DNA of 64,000 nucleotides from Litsea cubeba (lineage: Eukaryota > Streptophyta > Magnoliopsida > Laurales > Lauraceae): positions 118,861,360-118,925,359 of the forward strand of contig CM022946.1 of assembly GCA_012931725.1 (NCBI GenBank), in the 5' to 3' direction. Below the pieces are notes generated by a model that saw only the letters and a list, made by a program, of their open reading frames with translations, was not told the DNA's origin and made no database searches. This document shows, piece by piece, positions 10,760 to 22,400 of this stretch. The position numbers and the translations under genes were made by a program. Each line of letters begins with the position of its first letter. Position 1 is the stretch's first letter.

Positions 10760-11595
10760 TGTAAGTGCAAAAAATGTGACTCACAAGAATAGGGGGTGCC
10801 AGAACGGACTTATCCGAAGAGAAGAGGAACTTTGATGCCTGTGCATGGAACCTGAGAAAAGGAAGGAGAATAACAAGTCAAAGGACCCTGGCCTGTCTCC
10901 GATGCCTAAGTTAGTGTATGAACTAAGCAGAGGATGGAGATTTTTGGGGAAGATGGCGTACCAGAATGGTGTATTCGTTGGCCCCCTTGCTTGTGAATTG
11001 TTCTTGTGTTTATATAGAGGAAGAGAGGAGAAGAGAGGGGACAAAGAGGTAGGAACTTGTCTCATCATAGCCCACTCTGTCAGGTACTAGGGAGGCGCAG
11101 TCCCATCGTAGCCTACTTTTCTTTAATTGCAGTCCCATCGAGCCTCATCATGGCGCTTTGGGAGCTGTGGACGGCGATCTATCAGGAGATATGGGCCGTC
11201 CCCTTGTCTTGTCGCACGGGCCATAGCTTGCTTTAGCGTCTGTGGGAGGACAGCTGTCAGTGCTCAGTACTTTTATCGATATGAGGCGCTTGGCCGAGAT
11301 GGAGTGTCTCGCCGAGGTGAGGACCTGGCGGAGATGTAGGGCCTTGGCACTGTTGCCGAGGTGGAAGGGGCTGGCACTGTCGCCGAGCTGGGCAGCCGAA
11401 GTCGGGGACGACATGGCTTGGCTAGAGACTTCTGGCAAAGGTGCCGAGATGGAGCACTAGGCCGAAGTAGGGTGCTTTGGCCGAAGTGGATCCTGCCGAG
11501 GTGAAATGCTTGGCTGAGATGGACCTAGCTGGTGCGGGAGCCCGAGATGGATCATCTGGCCGGGACTCTGATGAGTTCGGGAATTTCCCCACACA
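10760..11595 (-). repeat. 3' LTR of the Gypsy element
   Basis: An 836-bp repeat, TG...CA bounded on plus, matching 14079-14927. It is the 3' LTR because the element runs on minus. It lacks the short GGGCGGCACAAGG insert seen in the other LTR near 14214. Its body has many degenerate GCCGAGATGG/GCCGAGGTGG motifs. Confidence 0.9.
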
Positions 11596-11940
11596 AAGCC
11601 CCCCAGCTTCTGAGCTCATTAGACTTCTCTTTGAGGTCAGAAGCTAAGTATCATGGAGGACAACACTCGTGCCTTGGAGCTGCTTTTGTTTGGGATGACT
11701 GGCCGGCGTGGGACCTGGAGCCCGTGTAGCCTTGATGGCAATGTGGCCGAACTGCATGAGCCGGGCACTGTTGGCGAGCTGAAGGACGATGCTTCTGCTG
11801 AGCTTGGGCTGAAACGAAGAGGCCAAGGTGTACCAATCCGGTGAGAATCTCTGCTAGATGGAGAAGCGAGGGTGTATGAACCCGAAGTTTTGAGAGCGAC
11901 TGATGACAGTCTCTGCTGAGGTCGAGATGGATGTACCTAA

Positions 11941-12245
11941 GACCTGCATGAGGCCGAGCCAGCGTGAGACCGTAGCCAGCACGTGGACGGACCAGCATTA
12001 GGTCGTGAAATGCGGTCGAGACCAGCATGAGGCCGAAACCAGCGTGAGGCGGAAACCAGCACGTGGACGGACCAGCATGAGGTCGTGAAATGCGGTCGAG
12101 ACCAGCATGAGGCCGAAACCAGCGTGAGGCGGAAACCAGCACGTGGACGGACCAGCATGAGGTCGTGAAATGCGGTCGAGACCAGCATGAGGCCGAAACC
12201 AGCGTGAGGCGGAAACCAGCACGTGGACGAACCAGCATGAGGTCG
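11941..12245 (-). repeat. 80-bp tandem repeat, about 3.7 copies
   Basis: CACGTGGACGG recurs at 11980, 12060, 12140 and 12220, exactly 80 bp apart, with a near-identical body containing ACCAGCATGAGG and GAAATGCGGTCGAG. It lies between the Gypsy 3' LTR and gag. The open frames across it simply repeat the unit. Confidence 0.9.
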
Positions 12246-12290
12246 TCTAGAGGCCAAGAATCCTGGGTGTATCAACCTGAGGACTTGGTG

Positions 12291-12790
12291 GCCCAGTTGC
12301 CGAACGCGAGTCACACCTGAGTGTATAAAACGACCCCAGGGTGAGCTCGGTGGCTCTGATGCCAAACGCGAGTCACGCCTGAGTGTATAAAACGACCCCA
12401 GGGTGAGCTCGGTGGCTCTGCTGCCGAACGCGAGTCACGCCTGAGTGTATAAAACGACCCCAGGGTGAGCTCGGTGGCTCTGCTGTCGAACGCGAGTCAC
12501 GCCTGAGTGTATAAAACGACCCCAGGGTGAGCTCGGTGGCTCTGATGCCGAACGCGAGTCACGCTTGAGTGTATAAAACGACCCCAGGGTGAGTTCGGTG
12601 GCTCTGATGCCGAACGCGAGTCACGCCTGAGTGTATAAAACGACCCCAGGGTGAGCTCGGTGGCTCTGATGCCGAACGCGAGTCACGCCTGAGTGTATAA
12701 AACGACCCCAGGGTGAGCTCGGTGGCTCTGCTGCCGAACGCGAGTCACGCCTGAGTGTATAAAACGACCCCAGGGTGAGCTCGGTGGCTC
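12291..12790 (-). repeat. 62-bp tandem repeat, 8 copies, each with TATAAAA
   Basis: GTGTATAAAACGACCCC recurs eight times at 62-bp spacing, starting near 12321, 12383, 12445, 12507, 12569, 12631, 12693 and 12755. The rest of the unit holds CGAACGCGAGTCACG and GGTGAGCTCGGTGGCTCTG. Copies are nearly identical, so the array is young or homogenised. The TATA motif is on plus, opposite to the element's own sense. Confidence 0.95.
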
Positions 12791-12794
12791 TGAA

Positions 12795-13015
12795 TGACTG
12801 ATGGCGGTAGAGGACCGTGCAATCAAGGCTGACAGCAGAAGACCGTGCTGTCGAAATGACGGTAGAGGGTCGTACGATCGAAGCCGACAGCAGAGGGTCG
12901 AGCCGGTGTCATCGAGGCTGACGGCGCCATCGAAACTGACAGTAGAGGACCGTGCCGCCGAAATGACGGTAGAGGGTCGTGCAATCGAAGCTGACGGGCG
13001 GTCGAAGCTAAGTGA
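12795..13015 (-). repeat. Degenerate GC-rich repeats beside gag
   Basis: Variants of TGACGGTAGAGGGTCGTGC and ATCGAAGCTGACAGCAGA alternate several times with irregular spacing. They fill the space between the 62-bp array and the end of gag. No coding signal. Confidence 0.7.
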
Positions 13016-13028
13016 TGACAGGAGACGT

Positions 13029-14027
13029 CTAGCTGCCTCCCGAGCTGGAAGAGACTTCTGCAGAGCTGGGGGCTACTAGCGAGCTGGAGACGTCCGCTGA
13101 GCTGGAAGCTATCTGGTCGCTTTCGTAAAGGTTGAACTGCTCCTGGGCTCGGGCTTCGTCTGCTTCTTGCCTGACGAATCGGTTTATCCTGGTCATCAGT
13201 GCTACCATAGTGACCACGGGATACATGGCCAAGTCCCTCCGAAGCTCGCTGCCTGGTAGGAGGGCTTGTTGGAAAGACGGGACTGCTATTGCATCTGAGG
13301 CATTCTCGATCTGGCTGTAGATAGCCCAGAACCTTTTGGCGAACTGCGTGACGTTCTCGGTCTGCTTCATTCTGAGGGCCATCAGGTCGGCGGCTGTCCT
13401 TGGGATGACCCTGTGAACTTGGAACTTCGTCATGAAGGAACTACGGAGCTGCTGCCAACTTTTGATCGATCCTTGGGGGAGTGCGCAGAACCATTTTAGG
13501 GGGAGGTCCCCAAGGCTGGAAGAGAAAACTCTGCATTTCAGGTGGCCTGCACCGCCTCACACCGACATCCTCTGAGTGAAGTGTCAGAGGTGTGCTGCTG
13601 GGTCCGAGGTTCCATCGTAAACGACGAACCTCGGGACTTTGAAATCTTCAGGAAGGGGGAAGCTTCTGATCTCTGGAGAGAAGGGAGATGTGCAGAAATC
13701 GTCAGAGTTCACCCGAACTTGAGCGAAGCCGGCCATCTCCACGTGCTGTCGTACTGCTTGCTCTATGCGTCGATCAAGCCACTCTCTGGAGTCGCGGTTG
13801 TTACCCGAGCTTTCGCCATGGGCCCGGTTGCTTATGTTGTTCTTCAGGGTGCGCCTTTTGGAAGGTAGAGTCGAGGTCGAATCCTTAGAGGATGAACCCG
13901 ATCGAGTATCCTGCTGTTGGATGCTTGCTGGGCCAGATCTTGCTCCTGACCTTTCCCGTCGGGGGATCGTCGGCAGCTATGTCGACAGTGTCAGTGGTTC
14001 CTTTCCCTTTCTGGTTCTTCGAGGCAT
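13029..14027 (-). pseudogene. Degraded Gypsy gag
   Basis: A possible start (MPRRTRKGKEPL) lies at 14027 on minus. Further on, frames give REWLDRRIEQAVRQHVEMA, then FPLPEDFKVPRFVVYDGTSD, then FSSSLGDLPLKWF and LPQGSIKSWQQLRSSFM, the standard order of the retrotransposon gag core. From 13433 to 13029 the frame is open (MTKFQVHRVIPR... with FAKRFWAIYSQIE). Stops after the start region and two after YDGTSDP (HL*HF, SV*GG) break it. Gag would form the particle that packages the RNA. Only the capsid-like part is left; no zinc knuckle was seen. Confidence 0.8.
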
Positions 14028-14058
14028 GGTGTTTGGGAAGATGACTTTTTGTAGCCGT

Positions 14059-14076
14059 TTCCCACAGACGGCGCCA
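14059..14076 (-). promoter_or_regulatory. tRNA primer-binding site of the Gypsy element
   Basis: On minus the sequence reads TGGCGCCGTCTGTGGG, two bases after the 5' LTR end. This TGGCGCC-type site is common in plant Gypsy elements and fixes the element's orientation. Confidence 0.85.
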
Positions 14077-14078
14077 AT

Positions 14079-14927
14079 TGTAAGTGCAAAAAATATGACT
14101 CACAAGAATATGGGGTGCCAGAACGGACTTATCCGAAGAGAAGAGGAACTTTGATGCCTGTGCATGGAACCTGAGAAAAGGAAGGAGAATAGCAGGTCAG
14201 AGGACCCTGGCCTGGGCGGCACAAGGCTCTCCGATGCCTAAGTTAGTGTATGAACTAAGCAGAGGATGGAGATTTTTGGGGAAGATAGCGTACCAGAATG
14301 GTGTATTCGTTGGCCCCCTTGCTTGTGAATTGTTCTTGTGTTTATATAGAGGAAGAGAGGAGAAGAGAGGGGACAAAGAGGTAGGAACTTGTCTCATCAT
14401 AGCCCACTCTGTCAGGTACTAGGGAGGCGCAGTCCCATCGTAGCCTACTTTTCTTTAATTGCAGTCCCATCGAGCCTCATCATGGCGCTTTGGGAGCTGT
14501 GGACGGCGATCTATCAGGAGATATGGGCCGTCCCCTTGTCTTGTCGCACGGGCCATAGCTTGCTTTAGCGTCTGTGGGAGGACAGCTGTCAGTGCTCAGT
14601 ACTTTTATCGATATGAGGCGCTTGGCCGAGATGGAGTGTCTCGCCGAGGTGAGGACCTGGCGGAAATGTAGGGCCCTGGCACTGTTGCCGAGGTGGAAGG
14701 GGCTGGCACTGTCACCGAGCTGGGCAGCCGAAGTCGGGGACGACATGGCTTGGCTAGAGACTTCTGGCAAAGGTGCCGAGATGGAGCACTAGGCCGAAGT
14801 AGGGTGCTTTGGCCGAAGTGGATCCTGCCGTGGTGAAATGCTTGGCTGAGATGGACCTAGCTGGTGCGGGAGCCCGAGATGGATCATCTGGCCGAGACTC
14901 TGATGAGTTCAGGAATTTCCCCACACA
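14079..14927 (-). repeat. 5' LTR of the Gypsy element
   Basis: An 849-bp repeat matching 10760-11595 with the same ends, followed by the target duplication GTTCC. It lies beside the primer-binding site and would drive transcription towards lower coordinates. Confidence 0.9.
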
Positions 14928-14932
14928 GTTCC

Positions 14933-15383
14933 CATCTATTTGCACAATAAAATTCTAGTGTTTGTCCACCATCTTGATTAAACCATGTCAGTAAGATGAA
15001 TCAGAAATCAGCAATTTGCAGGAGCTAGAAGCAGAAAGCAAAGACTGAATTAACAGGTGTACCTTTTTAGAGGATTCGTCACTTGTAACAGCTAATCAAT
15101 AATTTTCTAGATGGCAGATCCGAATAGTGTTGAGCAGAGCAAGGGACCACCAAGATAATCAGATGTCCAGATGAGGTAGAGCAGTGGCTGTGAGATGGCC
15201 TAGCATCAGGCCATGTAGCAGGGCTGTCAAAAGGGCCAAATCAGGTAAAGCAGAGGCTATGGATTGCCTTTTGTTAAAGACCAAAAAGTAGCAAACGATT
15301 CTAAAAAAGAGTTGGCCATTCTTGCTTGTGGCGGTAGATCGCAACTGGGGCATTTAAATCAGATCGGGTTTCAGATCAAACAC
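14933..15383. other. Intergenic, nothing recognised
   Basis: No exon, RNA gene, inverted repeat or retroelement motif was found between the Gypsy target duplication and the following MITE. Confidence 0.4.
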
Positions 15384-15386
15384 TAA

Positions 15387-15915
15387 GGGCTTGTTTCTTT
15401 ACAAGAATTGATAGAATTTATGTATGGAGAATTTCAACCTCTCCATAAGCTGTCTCCTTAGGTGGGAATTTCTAAATCCCCTCTCTTGGGTGGGCCCGTT
15501 TCTTTACTAGAATTCATAGAATTCATGTCTGGTGGTTGTCTGGGAATTTTAAATCCTGGTATTTGAAATGCTACCAAATTCTGGAATTCTAAATTCGTTG
15601 TTTCATTCATGACCTGAATTCCTATCTGAGCTCCCGGAATGCCGTCGTCCCTCTCCCGGAATTTATGTGCCAAGTGAGATTTTCAAATCCTACTTGTTAA
15701 AGTGGTTTTTCAAATGCTGGGTTTTTTGAAATTTGAAATGGTTGGAATTTCAAATGCCCAGGAATTCTGTCGGAATTCTGATAATGAAACACAGAATTCC
15801 TGACAGGAATTCTGAATTCCCAGACAGCCTGAATTCCTGTCAGGAATTCTAGTAAGTGAACAGGCCCGAGTCTTCAGGGGTTCCAAAATGTCATTTGGGA
15901 CTTTGAAACAAGCCC
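15387..15915. mobile_element. Harbinger/Tourist-like MITE with TAA duplication
   Basis: The left end GGGCTTGTTTCTTTAC and the inverted right end GGGCTTGTTTCAAAGTC are flanked by TAA at 15384-15386 and 15916-15918, as expected for PIF/Harbinger. The interior has many GAATTC and AGAATTC palindromes, and inner copies of the terminus (GGGCCCGTTTCTTTACTAG near 15492; AGTAAGTGAACAGGCCC near 15851), which suggests nested or duplicated copies of the same family. Confidence 0.7.
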
Positions 15916-15918
15916 TAA

Positions 15919-16689
15919 GAGTGTGTCCTCAGGAGTCTAATATGCACTTTGTGGTGTAAGATGAGGTCAATCAGGGAAATATGCAAGGAATTGGATGGTC
16001 AAGATCAGTTTTGGGTCCAAAAACTACGGAATAAGAAAAAATTGGATAGAAACCCTTTAAATGATGGTTGAAAAGTGGTGTAGAAGTCTTGAAGAGTCTA
16101 GTGGGCCCCACTAGCTATCAAATAGTCTTTTAGAAAATATCAGCCCTATGTCGAGGCTTCAAAAATAACATAGATGAACAGATCCGAGGCTTTGACTGAG
16201 GAGATGTGTTCCTAGAATCAACAAATTCAACTTTGCAATCCGCAGTTCATTGAGACCTGATTCCAGTATGTTCAACGAACCTACAGAAGATGGACTACTA
16301 CTTGCTGACTGAGTCAAGGAGTCTAAGGCTACTACTTTTTAACTGAATCAAGAAGACAAGGGCCTTAATACTATGTTAGTTTCAGAAGGAAGGAAAAAAG
16401 AAACCAAATTAAGCAATGAAATTCAGTTTGTGCTCTGATTTGATCTCACAAGTCACAAGTCCTTTCATTCTATTAACCACCGTATCTTATCTCATCCTGA
16501 TAGTCAGTTATGGTTACAATAATACAACGGGTCCTTCTTGGATCATGAGCCAATTTATAGACTCTTAGGAGCCTAGGTGGAGGCCCACTCAGCTCAGGCC
16601 CATAGATGCCTCTTAAAAATGATATCCACACTAATCGATTGAAAAAGATGATTACTATGATGGATAAGGTGGACGAGTGTCATCCCTTT
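15919..16689. other. Intergenic, nothing recognised
   Basis: No coding exon or element boundary is visible; the sequence is mixed and unique-looking. Confidence 0.35.
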
Positions 16690-17570
16690 GGACTGACGGG
16701 ATTCATAACAAACACATAAGAGGTAGGCACTTGTAGAACCTGAAAATACCCAAGGATCTTTCCTGGGGTTGTAGAGGTATTCGATCTACTGGACTGACTT
16801 CAATCAGAAATATTATGCATCTCATTGGCAATGGAGAATCCACCTCAGTCCGGCTCGACCCATGGCTACCATGTGCAAGACTAGTCAATCGTTTTGGTGA
16901 GAGAGCCAATTGTGACATGGGCTTGCCAAGGAATATTACGGTTAGTTCATGATGGTTCCTGGTCTACTACCAAATAGGGATGTAAAATGGGCCAGGCCAC
17001 CAAAGCCCAACACATTGACCAGCCCGGCACGGCCCATCCCATCCCAGGCACAGGCCGTGGCTCGTGGCACTGCACTGCGTGGCTTATAGCCCGAGAGGGC
17101 ATGGCAAGTGACCCAGTAAGACACAACCCATATCCTTAAAGCCCATGGTTAGAAATAGGGAGACTTATGTGTCTATTGCTCACCTGTGTTTTCTACTTTT
17201 TGTTTTTGGACTTGGGAGTATCTGAAAGGAGAGAGGAATCAGTGTATCTTTAGAAACTTAAAGCACCCTTGGCAAGTTTTGGCAAAAGAAATCATGTCTC
17301 AGATCAAATCCTGTGTCAATCTCTTTCATCAACCTGGAGATCTCCTTGCAACAGAAGACAAAAACAAGCTTTTGTAAGAAGATGAAGGGTCCATGTGACG
17401 CTTGAATGTAAGGAGGAACACAAATGCTTTGAAGGGGAGATGAAAATGGAAGGAAGAACTGGTCCTTTCTTGGAAAAAACTTTGAAGTCTTTTATACAGA
17501 AAAAAAATGTAGTTGCAAAGTTTCTGTACATATGCACCTTTTAAAGATTAAAAAAAATAAAATTCATTGA
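16690..17570 (+). mobile_element. L1-type LINE 3'-terminal fragment
   Basis: Frames on plus read IGNGESTSVRLDPWLP (about 16825-16875) and later FCFWTWEYLKGERNQCIF (about 17190-17255), both typical of the zf-RVT region at the C-terminus of plant L1 elements. An A-rich stretch at 17545-17565 may be the tail. The 5' part, including the RT, is missing. A 172-bp insertion separates the two blocks. Confidence 0.7.
16981..17152. mobile_element. Small GGCCC-rich insertion flanked by a 9-bp repeat
   Basis: AAATAGGGA occurs at 16972-16980 and 17153-17161 on either side. The insert begins TGTAAAATGGGC and its inverted end is CTAACCATGGGC, a weak terminal inverted repeat. It is rich in GGCCCA and GGCAC. 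A small Mutator- or hAT-type element is the likely origin; the class is not settled. Confidence 0.5.
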
Positions 17571-18567
17571 CATGATACTTATCCCATTTTTACTTTTGCA
17601 CATCTGATAGCCGATCTCATTGGAGCAACATCCACTACCTGGATTTATATAATAATTATAAAACTAATAACAGAAATCTTTTTCCAACCAACCATGATTT
17701 TATACAATATGACCCATCTTTTAGGATTCATGTGCTATACAGTTGGTTTATTTATCTCAATCCGGATGATATTCACTATTAAATTGGAAAAACATTGTGT
17801 TTTTCTAATACAATCCAAAGTCAATATTGTTCATAATTGACTGATTCATCTATCATATAATGGACAAAAGTTTGAATATTCTAGGTTATCCTCATTATAT
17901 GAAAGCTTTGAATTTTTCAAATGAAAAACATGAATTGTGGGATTCAGTCACCTTTAATTTTTCTTATGACCATCCCAATCCAACAGTCATTACTGAACTG
18001 AGATTTCCACCATAGGTAAAAACATGGGACAATTCGTATTGGGTTTTCAGGACAGAGTGCATGAGCTTTCACTGACTTACGAACAAGGTCAACCTCCATG
18101 TAGTAACTCAGCTCCTTTACACGTTTTCAGTTTAATTTAATTAAAGCTTGACTCTCCAACTATCTGAATCGCCCAGTTGACAACACTCTTGGCCTGCTGA
18201 GTCCAGCCCGAGTCACAAATCAGCAAACTATGTGCAGGACAGCAGGAATGAAGCTCTTTGTGCTAACCACCTCCACATGGTCTCTCTCCTTGGCAGGTCT
18301 TGCACGCCTCATTCCAGTCAACATTCCAGCAGATTAGTCCATATATTCCCAATCCCAAAGAAGATGCAGAGGTCATATCAACCCAGATTAAGGCTAGACA
18401 GCTGTCAGTTGACTGACTTATTAAGTAAATGGTCAAGAGTCAAGACACATGAGAAAGGAAAGAAGAAATAACATGGCATCTTCATCCCTCAGCATCCTTT
18501 ATTGAATATACCTTGTTGAGTATACTCTCTCCATTGGAGCTGTTTGCCACACACAGAAAGTGCAGAG
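17571..18567 (+). other. Upstream region of the WAK gene
   Basis: No coding sequence or transposon was recognised. The last few hundred bases should hold the promoter and 5' UTR of the WAK gene. I cannot point to a convincing TATA box or pathogen-response element by eye. Confidence 0.4.
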
Positions 18568-19414
18568 ATGGTTTTGCATCTGTTGCTTCAGTTTTCATGG
18601 TTATCAGTGGCAACTGTAGCATCTATGGTGCTTCCTGGTTGCCCGGAAAAGTGCGGTAATATCACCGTTCCATACCCATTCGGCATCCGCCAAGGCTGCT
18701 ACAAGAATAAAGCCTTTCAGATGGTTTGCAACGACACATTCGAACCTCCGAGACTGTTCACCAGCACAGACAGTAACCTCGAAGTTTTAAATATATCATT
18801 AGAAGGTGAAGTGAGGATCCGTGGCTGGATGAGCTGGGACTGTTATTCCAGCCCTGGTGTGCGATTTGATCAATTCGATGGGCTAATGGATTTGAAGAAT
18901 AGCAGTCCATACACATTCTCAAGCACCCGCAACACATTTGCAGTCATCGGCTGTAACACTGGTGCAAACTTAACAGAATCTTCCGAAAGCGGGTGCTTTT
19001 CGAGCTGCAACGAATACTCGGTAACCAATGCTTCTTGCACAGGCTACGGTTGCTGCCAGACTAACGTTCCAAAGGATCTCAAACGGTTTGATGTGAGATT
19101 TACGAGCATTGATAATGATAACTCTTGGGCTACCACTCCATGCAGATTTGCCTTCTTTGTGGCAAGTGATGCTCAGGAGTCAACAGTATCTGATATCCTT
19201 AATGGGACCTTAGAGTACAACCGTTATGCAGTTCCAATTGTGCTGGATTGGAGAATAGGGAATGAGACATGCCATGATGCAGAAAGAAACCTGACTTCGT
19301 ACGGTTGCACCGCAAATAGCAGTTGCTCTCAACCATTAGCCAACAGTTCGGGATATATTTGTCTATGCCCTCCTGGGCTCTCTGGGAACCCTTACATCGA
19401 CAATGGTTGCAGCA
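18568..19414 (+). CDS. WAK exon 1: signal peptide and GUB_WAK domain
   Basis: The first ATG in the open frame is at 18568; the frame is open a little upstream but without another ATG. Residues 1-24 (MVLHLLLQFSWLSVATVASM...) form a hydrophobic signal peptide. GCPEKCGNITVPYPFGI is the classic start of the GUB_WAK domain, followed by paired cysteines, FAVIGCNT and GYGCCQTNVP. The C-terminal part CLCPPGLSGNPYI begins an EGF-like segment. The donor GTAAGT starts at 19415, in phase 1. Confidence 0.93.
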
Positions 19415-22400
19415 GTAAGTATGCATTTTGTTGTTCCCTTGTTTTTCAGGTCAAATGGTTGTCTCATCCAATTCAAAATTAGCTTTTTGAGCAAGTCCTT
19501 GCTCCCAGCATTCTAACTGTAATTGGTACTGCAGTGGCATCTGTAATAGTTTGTCCATATGTCAAATAACTTGTTATCTAATTGCTTGATTTCAGAGTGA
19601 ATTAAGTAATAGGACAAAATATCAAATCTGCATAAGATTCAGAATCAATACATAAAGCCTATGAGAATTGCAATATACAAGCTGATGGTAGCAATTGAGA
19701 ACAAAGATCCTGCTATAAATATCATGATTTCAATTTCAGAGAATGAACAACAGACAAAACTATGAAAGCTTCACATGACAAAGACACATTATGTTCATGG
19801 CAGCTAATGCATAGCGTTTCACAATTTTCACATAATCTCTCAATTTTGTTTTCAAGCTTCAGATACCTGTATCTATTATATTGTATAATTAAAAAAATTA
19901 AACAAGAATACCATTCAAAATGAAAGGAAGACAAAAGACAAAAAGAAACTAAACAAGACCGTTGGGCTCACACACATGTAGCATGTGGGTAAGAGGAAGA
20001 CCTCTCATAGTGGAGGTCAAGGGTTCAACATTGCTCAACCTGTAAAATAACGTGCGTCCGGTGAGAGCAGCAAACAAGAAAAAAGACTGTCCTAGGAAAA
20101 TGGCTTATGGTGAAAAATGAAAAAAAAAAGAAAAAAAAAAGAAGAAAGAACAACTCCACATACTATCAAGATTCCATATAGAACACAAACAGTAAAGCCT
20201 CGCTCCAATTCTCCAGGTTTGTCTTTGTGAGTTCTACTTTTTCACTCAACCTAAATCATTAGAACATGTGTAGTTGTAACTACGGATTTTCACAATGGAA
20301 TAATAGTGGTTCAACTACTTTTGCTGCAGCTCTAAACGTTGTAAAGATTGTAAATGCTAGCACTCCGAAGGCGTTTGGATTCCATCAGACCTTTACCAGT
20401 ACTAAAGTTGTTTGGGGCCTGTTTGTTTGCATTAGAATACATCGGATTCATACCTTTGGATCAAAGGTGAATTTCCATAAATGAACATCAAATAATCTTT
20501 CCTTCTAGGGAAATTGAATCAAAAGAAGTGGGGAAATGAATACCCAGCCACCCTAGTAATTCATTACAGAGTTATAAATGGAAGTGGACGGATTTAAATT
20601 CCAGATGGCGATCAAGAAGGCAATGACTTAATAATTAGTGAGCCACCGTCAACATATGATGAGCAAACTGCAGAAAATAAAAATGGAGAAGCATTATTGA
20701 TCCAAGGAGACCTTCTAACAGCAACCGATTATATCAATCCATTTTGGAGGGATGCACAATGACCATAAGCACCCTACACTCATCTTCACACCGTTTCTCG
20801 AAATTTATACCAGAGAATAGAGCAACAACATGTCAAATTTGGATTTCTAAAGAACAAATGGAAAAGGAAGACGAAGCGGAAAATGAAACAGGGTCTAACT
20901 CAAGCTAACTGGAGGTCAAGTTCCTCTCAAGCGGAGGAGGATGATGTGGATGGAGATAGTACACAAGAAGATTGCATAATTGGCCAAGCGGTGGCTTATT
21001 CAGAGGTGTATGATTGAGCACGAGTCCCAATGCATGTGTTAATAGCTCAGGTCAAAGAACAGACCCAACCAGTCCCATAGATCTCATAAAATCAGTTGAC
21101 ATATATATATTTCAGAAAAGGAATCAACTGCAGAATTGTTTTCATAAATGACAGGGAAGTTCCTGCAGAAATGGGGCAGCAACTGGGCTGATTATGCCAA
21201 TATGGGCCCAAAATCAGCAAAGGACACCATCATGGGTGCCACCGATGAGTAGAAAAAACTAATGGTGGGGTGAAATCCTTCAGATGGCCCACCGACCGGG
21301 TCCCAAGCAGTAAACAAATGGGAGGATCTGGTTGCACAGTTTTGACTTTCTTCTTTTGTTTTGTTTAGTTGATTTTGATAGATTATTTTGTAATTATGGC
21401 TTCCATTAGTTTGGTAACTATCTATATCAGTAATTGTAATTATGGCTTCCATTAGTTTGGTAACTGTCTATATTAGTGATTGAGATGTGTGTTAGGAATA
21501 GGATGAAAATTAGGTTTTAGGGTGATTTTTTTCTCTCTTTATATGTGTTAAAGCACAGGCCCGCAGGCCCAGCACAGGGTCCAGGCCCAACTTCTAGAAT
21601 AAGTGGTTGGAATTAGTCAATATACCATTCAGCTGTAATTGCTCTATTAAGATTTTTGGTTTCCTAACTTAGAATAGAAATTGATTGTAATTAGATAGAC
21701 TGATTGTAATTAGTTAGCTTTCTGTTTTTGGAGCCTTAATTAAGGCATTGTAATACCTATATATTGTGATACAATCTACAAAGGAAGACAAGCAATTACA
21801 ATACAATTGCATTTGAGTTTCTGTCGTGAGTTTCTGTTGTGAGTTGTCAATACTGTCACGATCAAGATTTTTACATGGTATCAGAGCCACGTTCAAGGGA
21901 ATCTTGTTCTTTGTTACATAGTATCAAGGAAATCTGAGTAGGGAGTTCTCACTATCTTCCTGAAGAACAACAGATCAAGGATCTGTTTCGGAAATCCAGA
22001 CGACATTGCCACCATATCATCTTCCTAGTGGCTGGTGGCCCATCACAGATCATCAGATCAAACTTCCAGAAACCATTCCCCCCTGATCCAGGATCTTTTT
22101 CAAGACGTGCCAGCGACTCCAGCAATCAACATCAGTGAAATCCACGTGGTGGCCCACCCTTGATCACTCTGATCAAGTTCCAAAAACTCCATAGCCTTGG
22201 TCGACTGATGTTTCTAGGATTATTGGGGATTTTTTCAGGATTTTACAGCACCTCCAGGTTGGATTTTTTCTCATTCTAGAGATCTTCCAGTTTTTTAATA
22301 TAGTTTTCATCTAGCCTGTACAAAATCTTGGATCCTCAGCAGAAGTGGATCATTCTTCTTTCATTAGAAGCAAGATTATTGTGCTCTCATAGATCTGTGA

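Larger units (their letters stand above)
10760..14927 (-). mobile_element. Non-autonomous Gypsy LTR retrotransposon (LARD-like)
   Basis: Direct repeats 10760-11595 and 14079-14927 start TGTAAGTGCAAAAAA and end CCCCACACA. GTTCC is duplicated at 10755-10759 and 14928-14932. The orientation is minus: the primer site lies just inside the right repeat and a G-rich polypurine tract (AGCTGGGGGGCTT on minus) just inside the left one. The interior has a degraded gag and several tandem arrays but no protease, RT or integrase, so movement would have needed enzymes from a relative. The LTRs differ by about a dozen substitutions and one 13-14-bp indel by eye, so the insertion is fairly recent. Confidence 0.9.

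Noticed and set aside
11651..12365. Long minus-strand open frames rich in SASRWFRPHAGLDR-type repeats
   Set aside because: They span the 80-bp tandem array and only translate the repeated DNA; the period is not a multiple of three, so the peptide changes frame between copies.
12291..12790. A CRISPR-like look: regular short repeats
   Set aside because: The units are head-to-tail 62-bp tandem copies with no unique spacers, lie inside a plant retroelement, and have no cas genes nearby.
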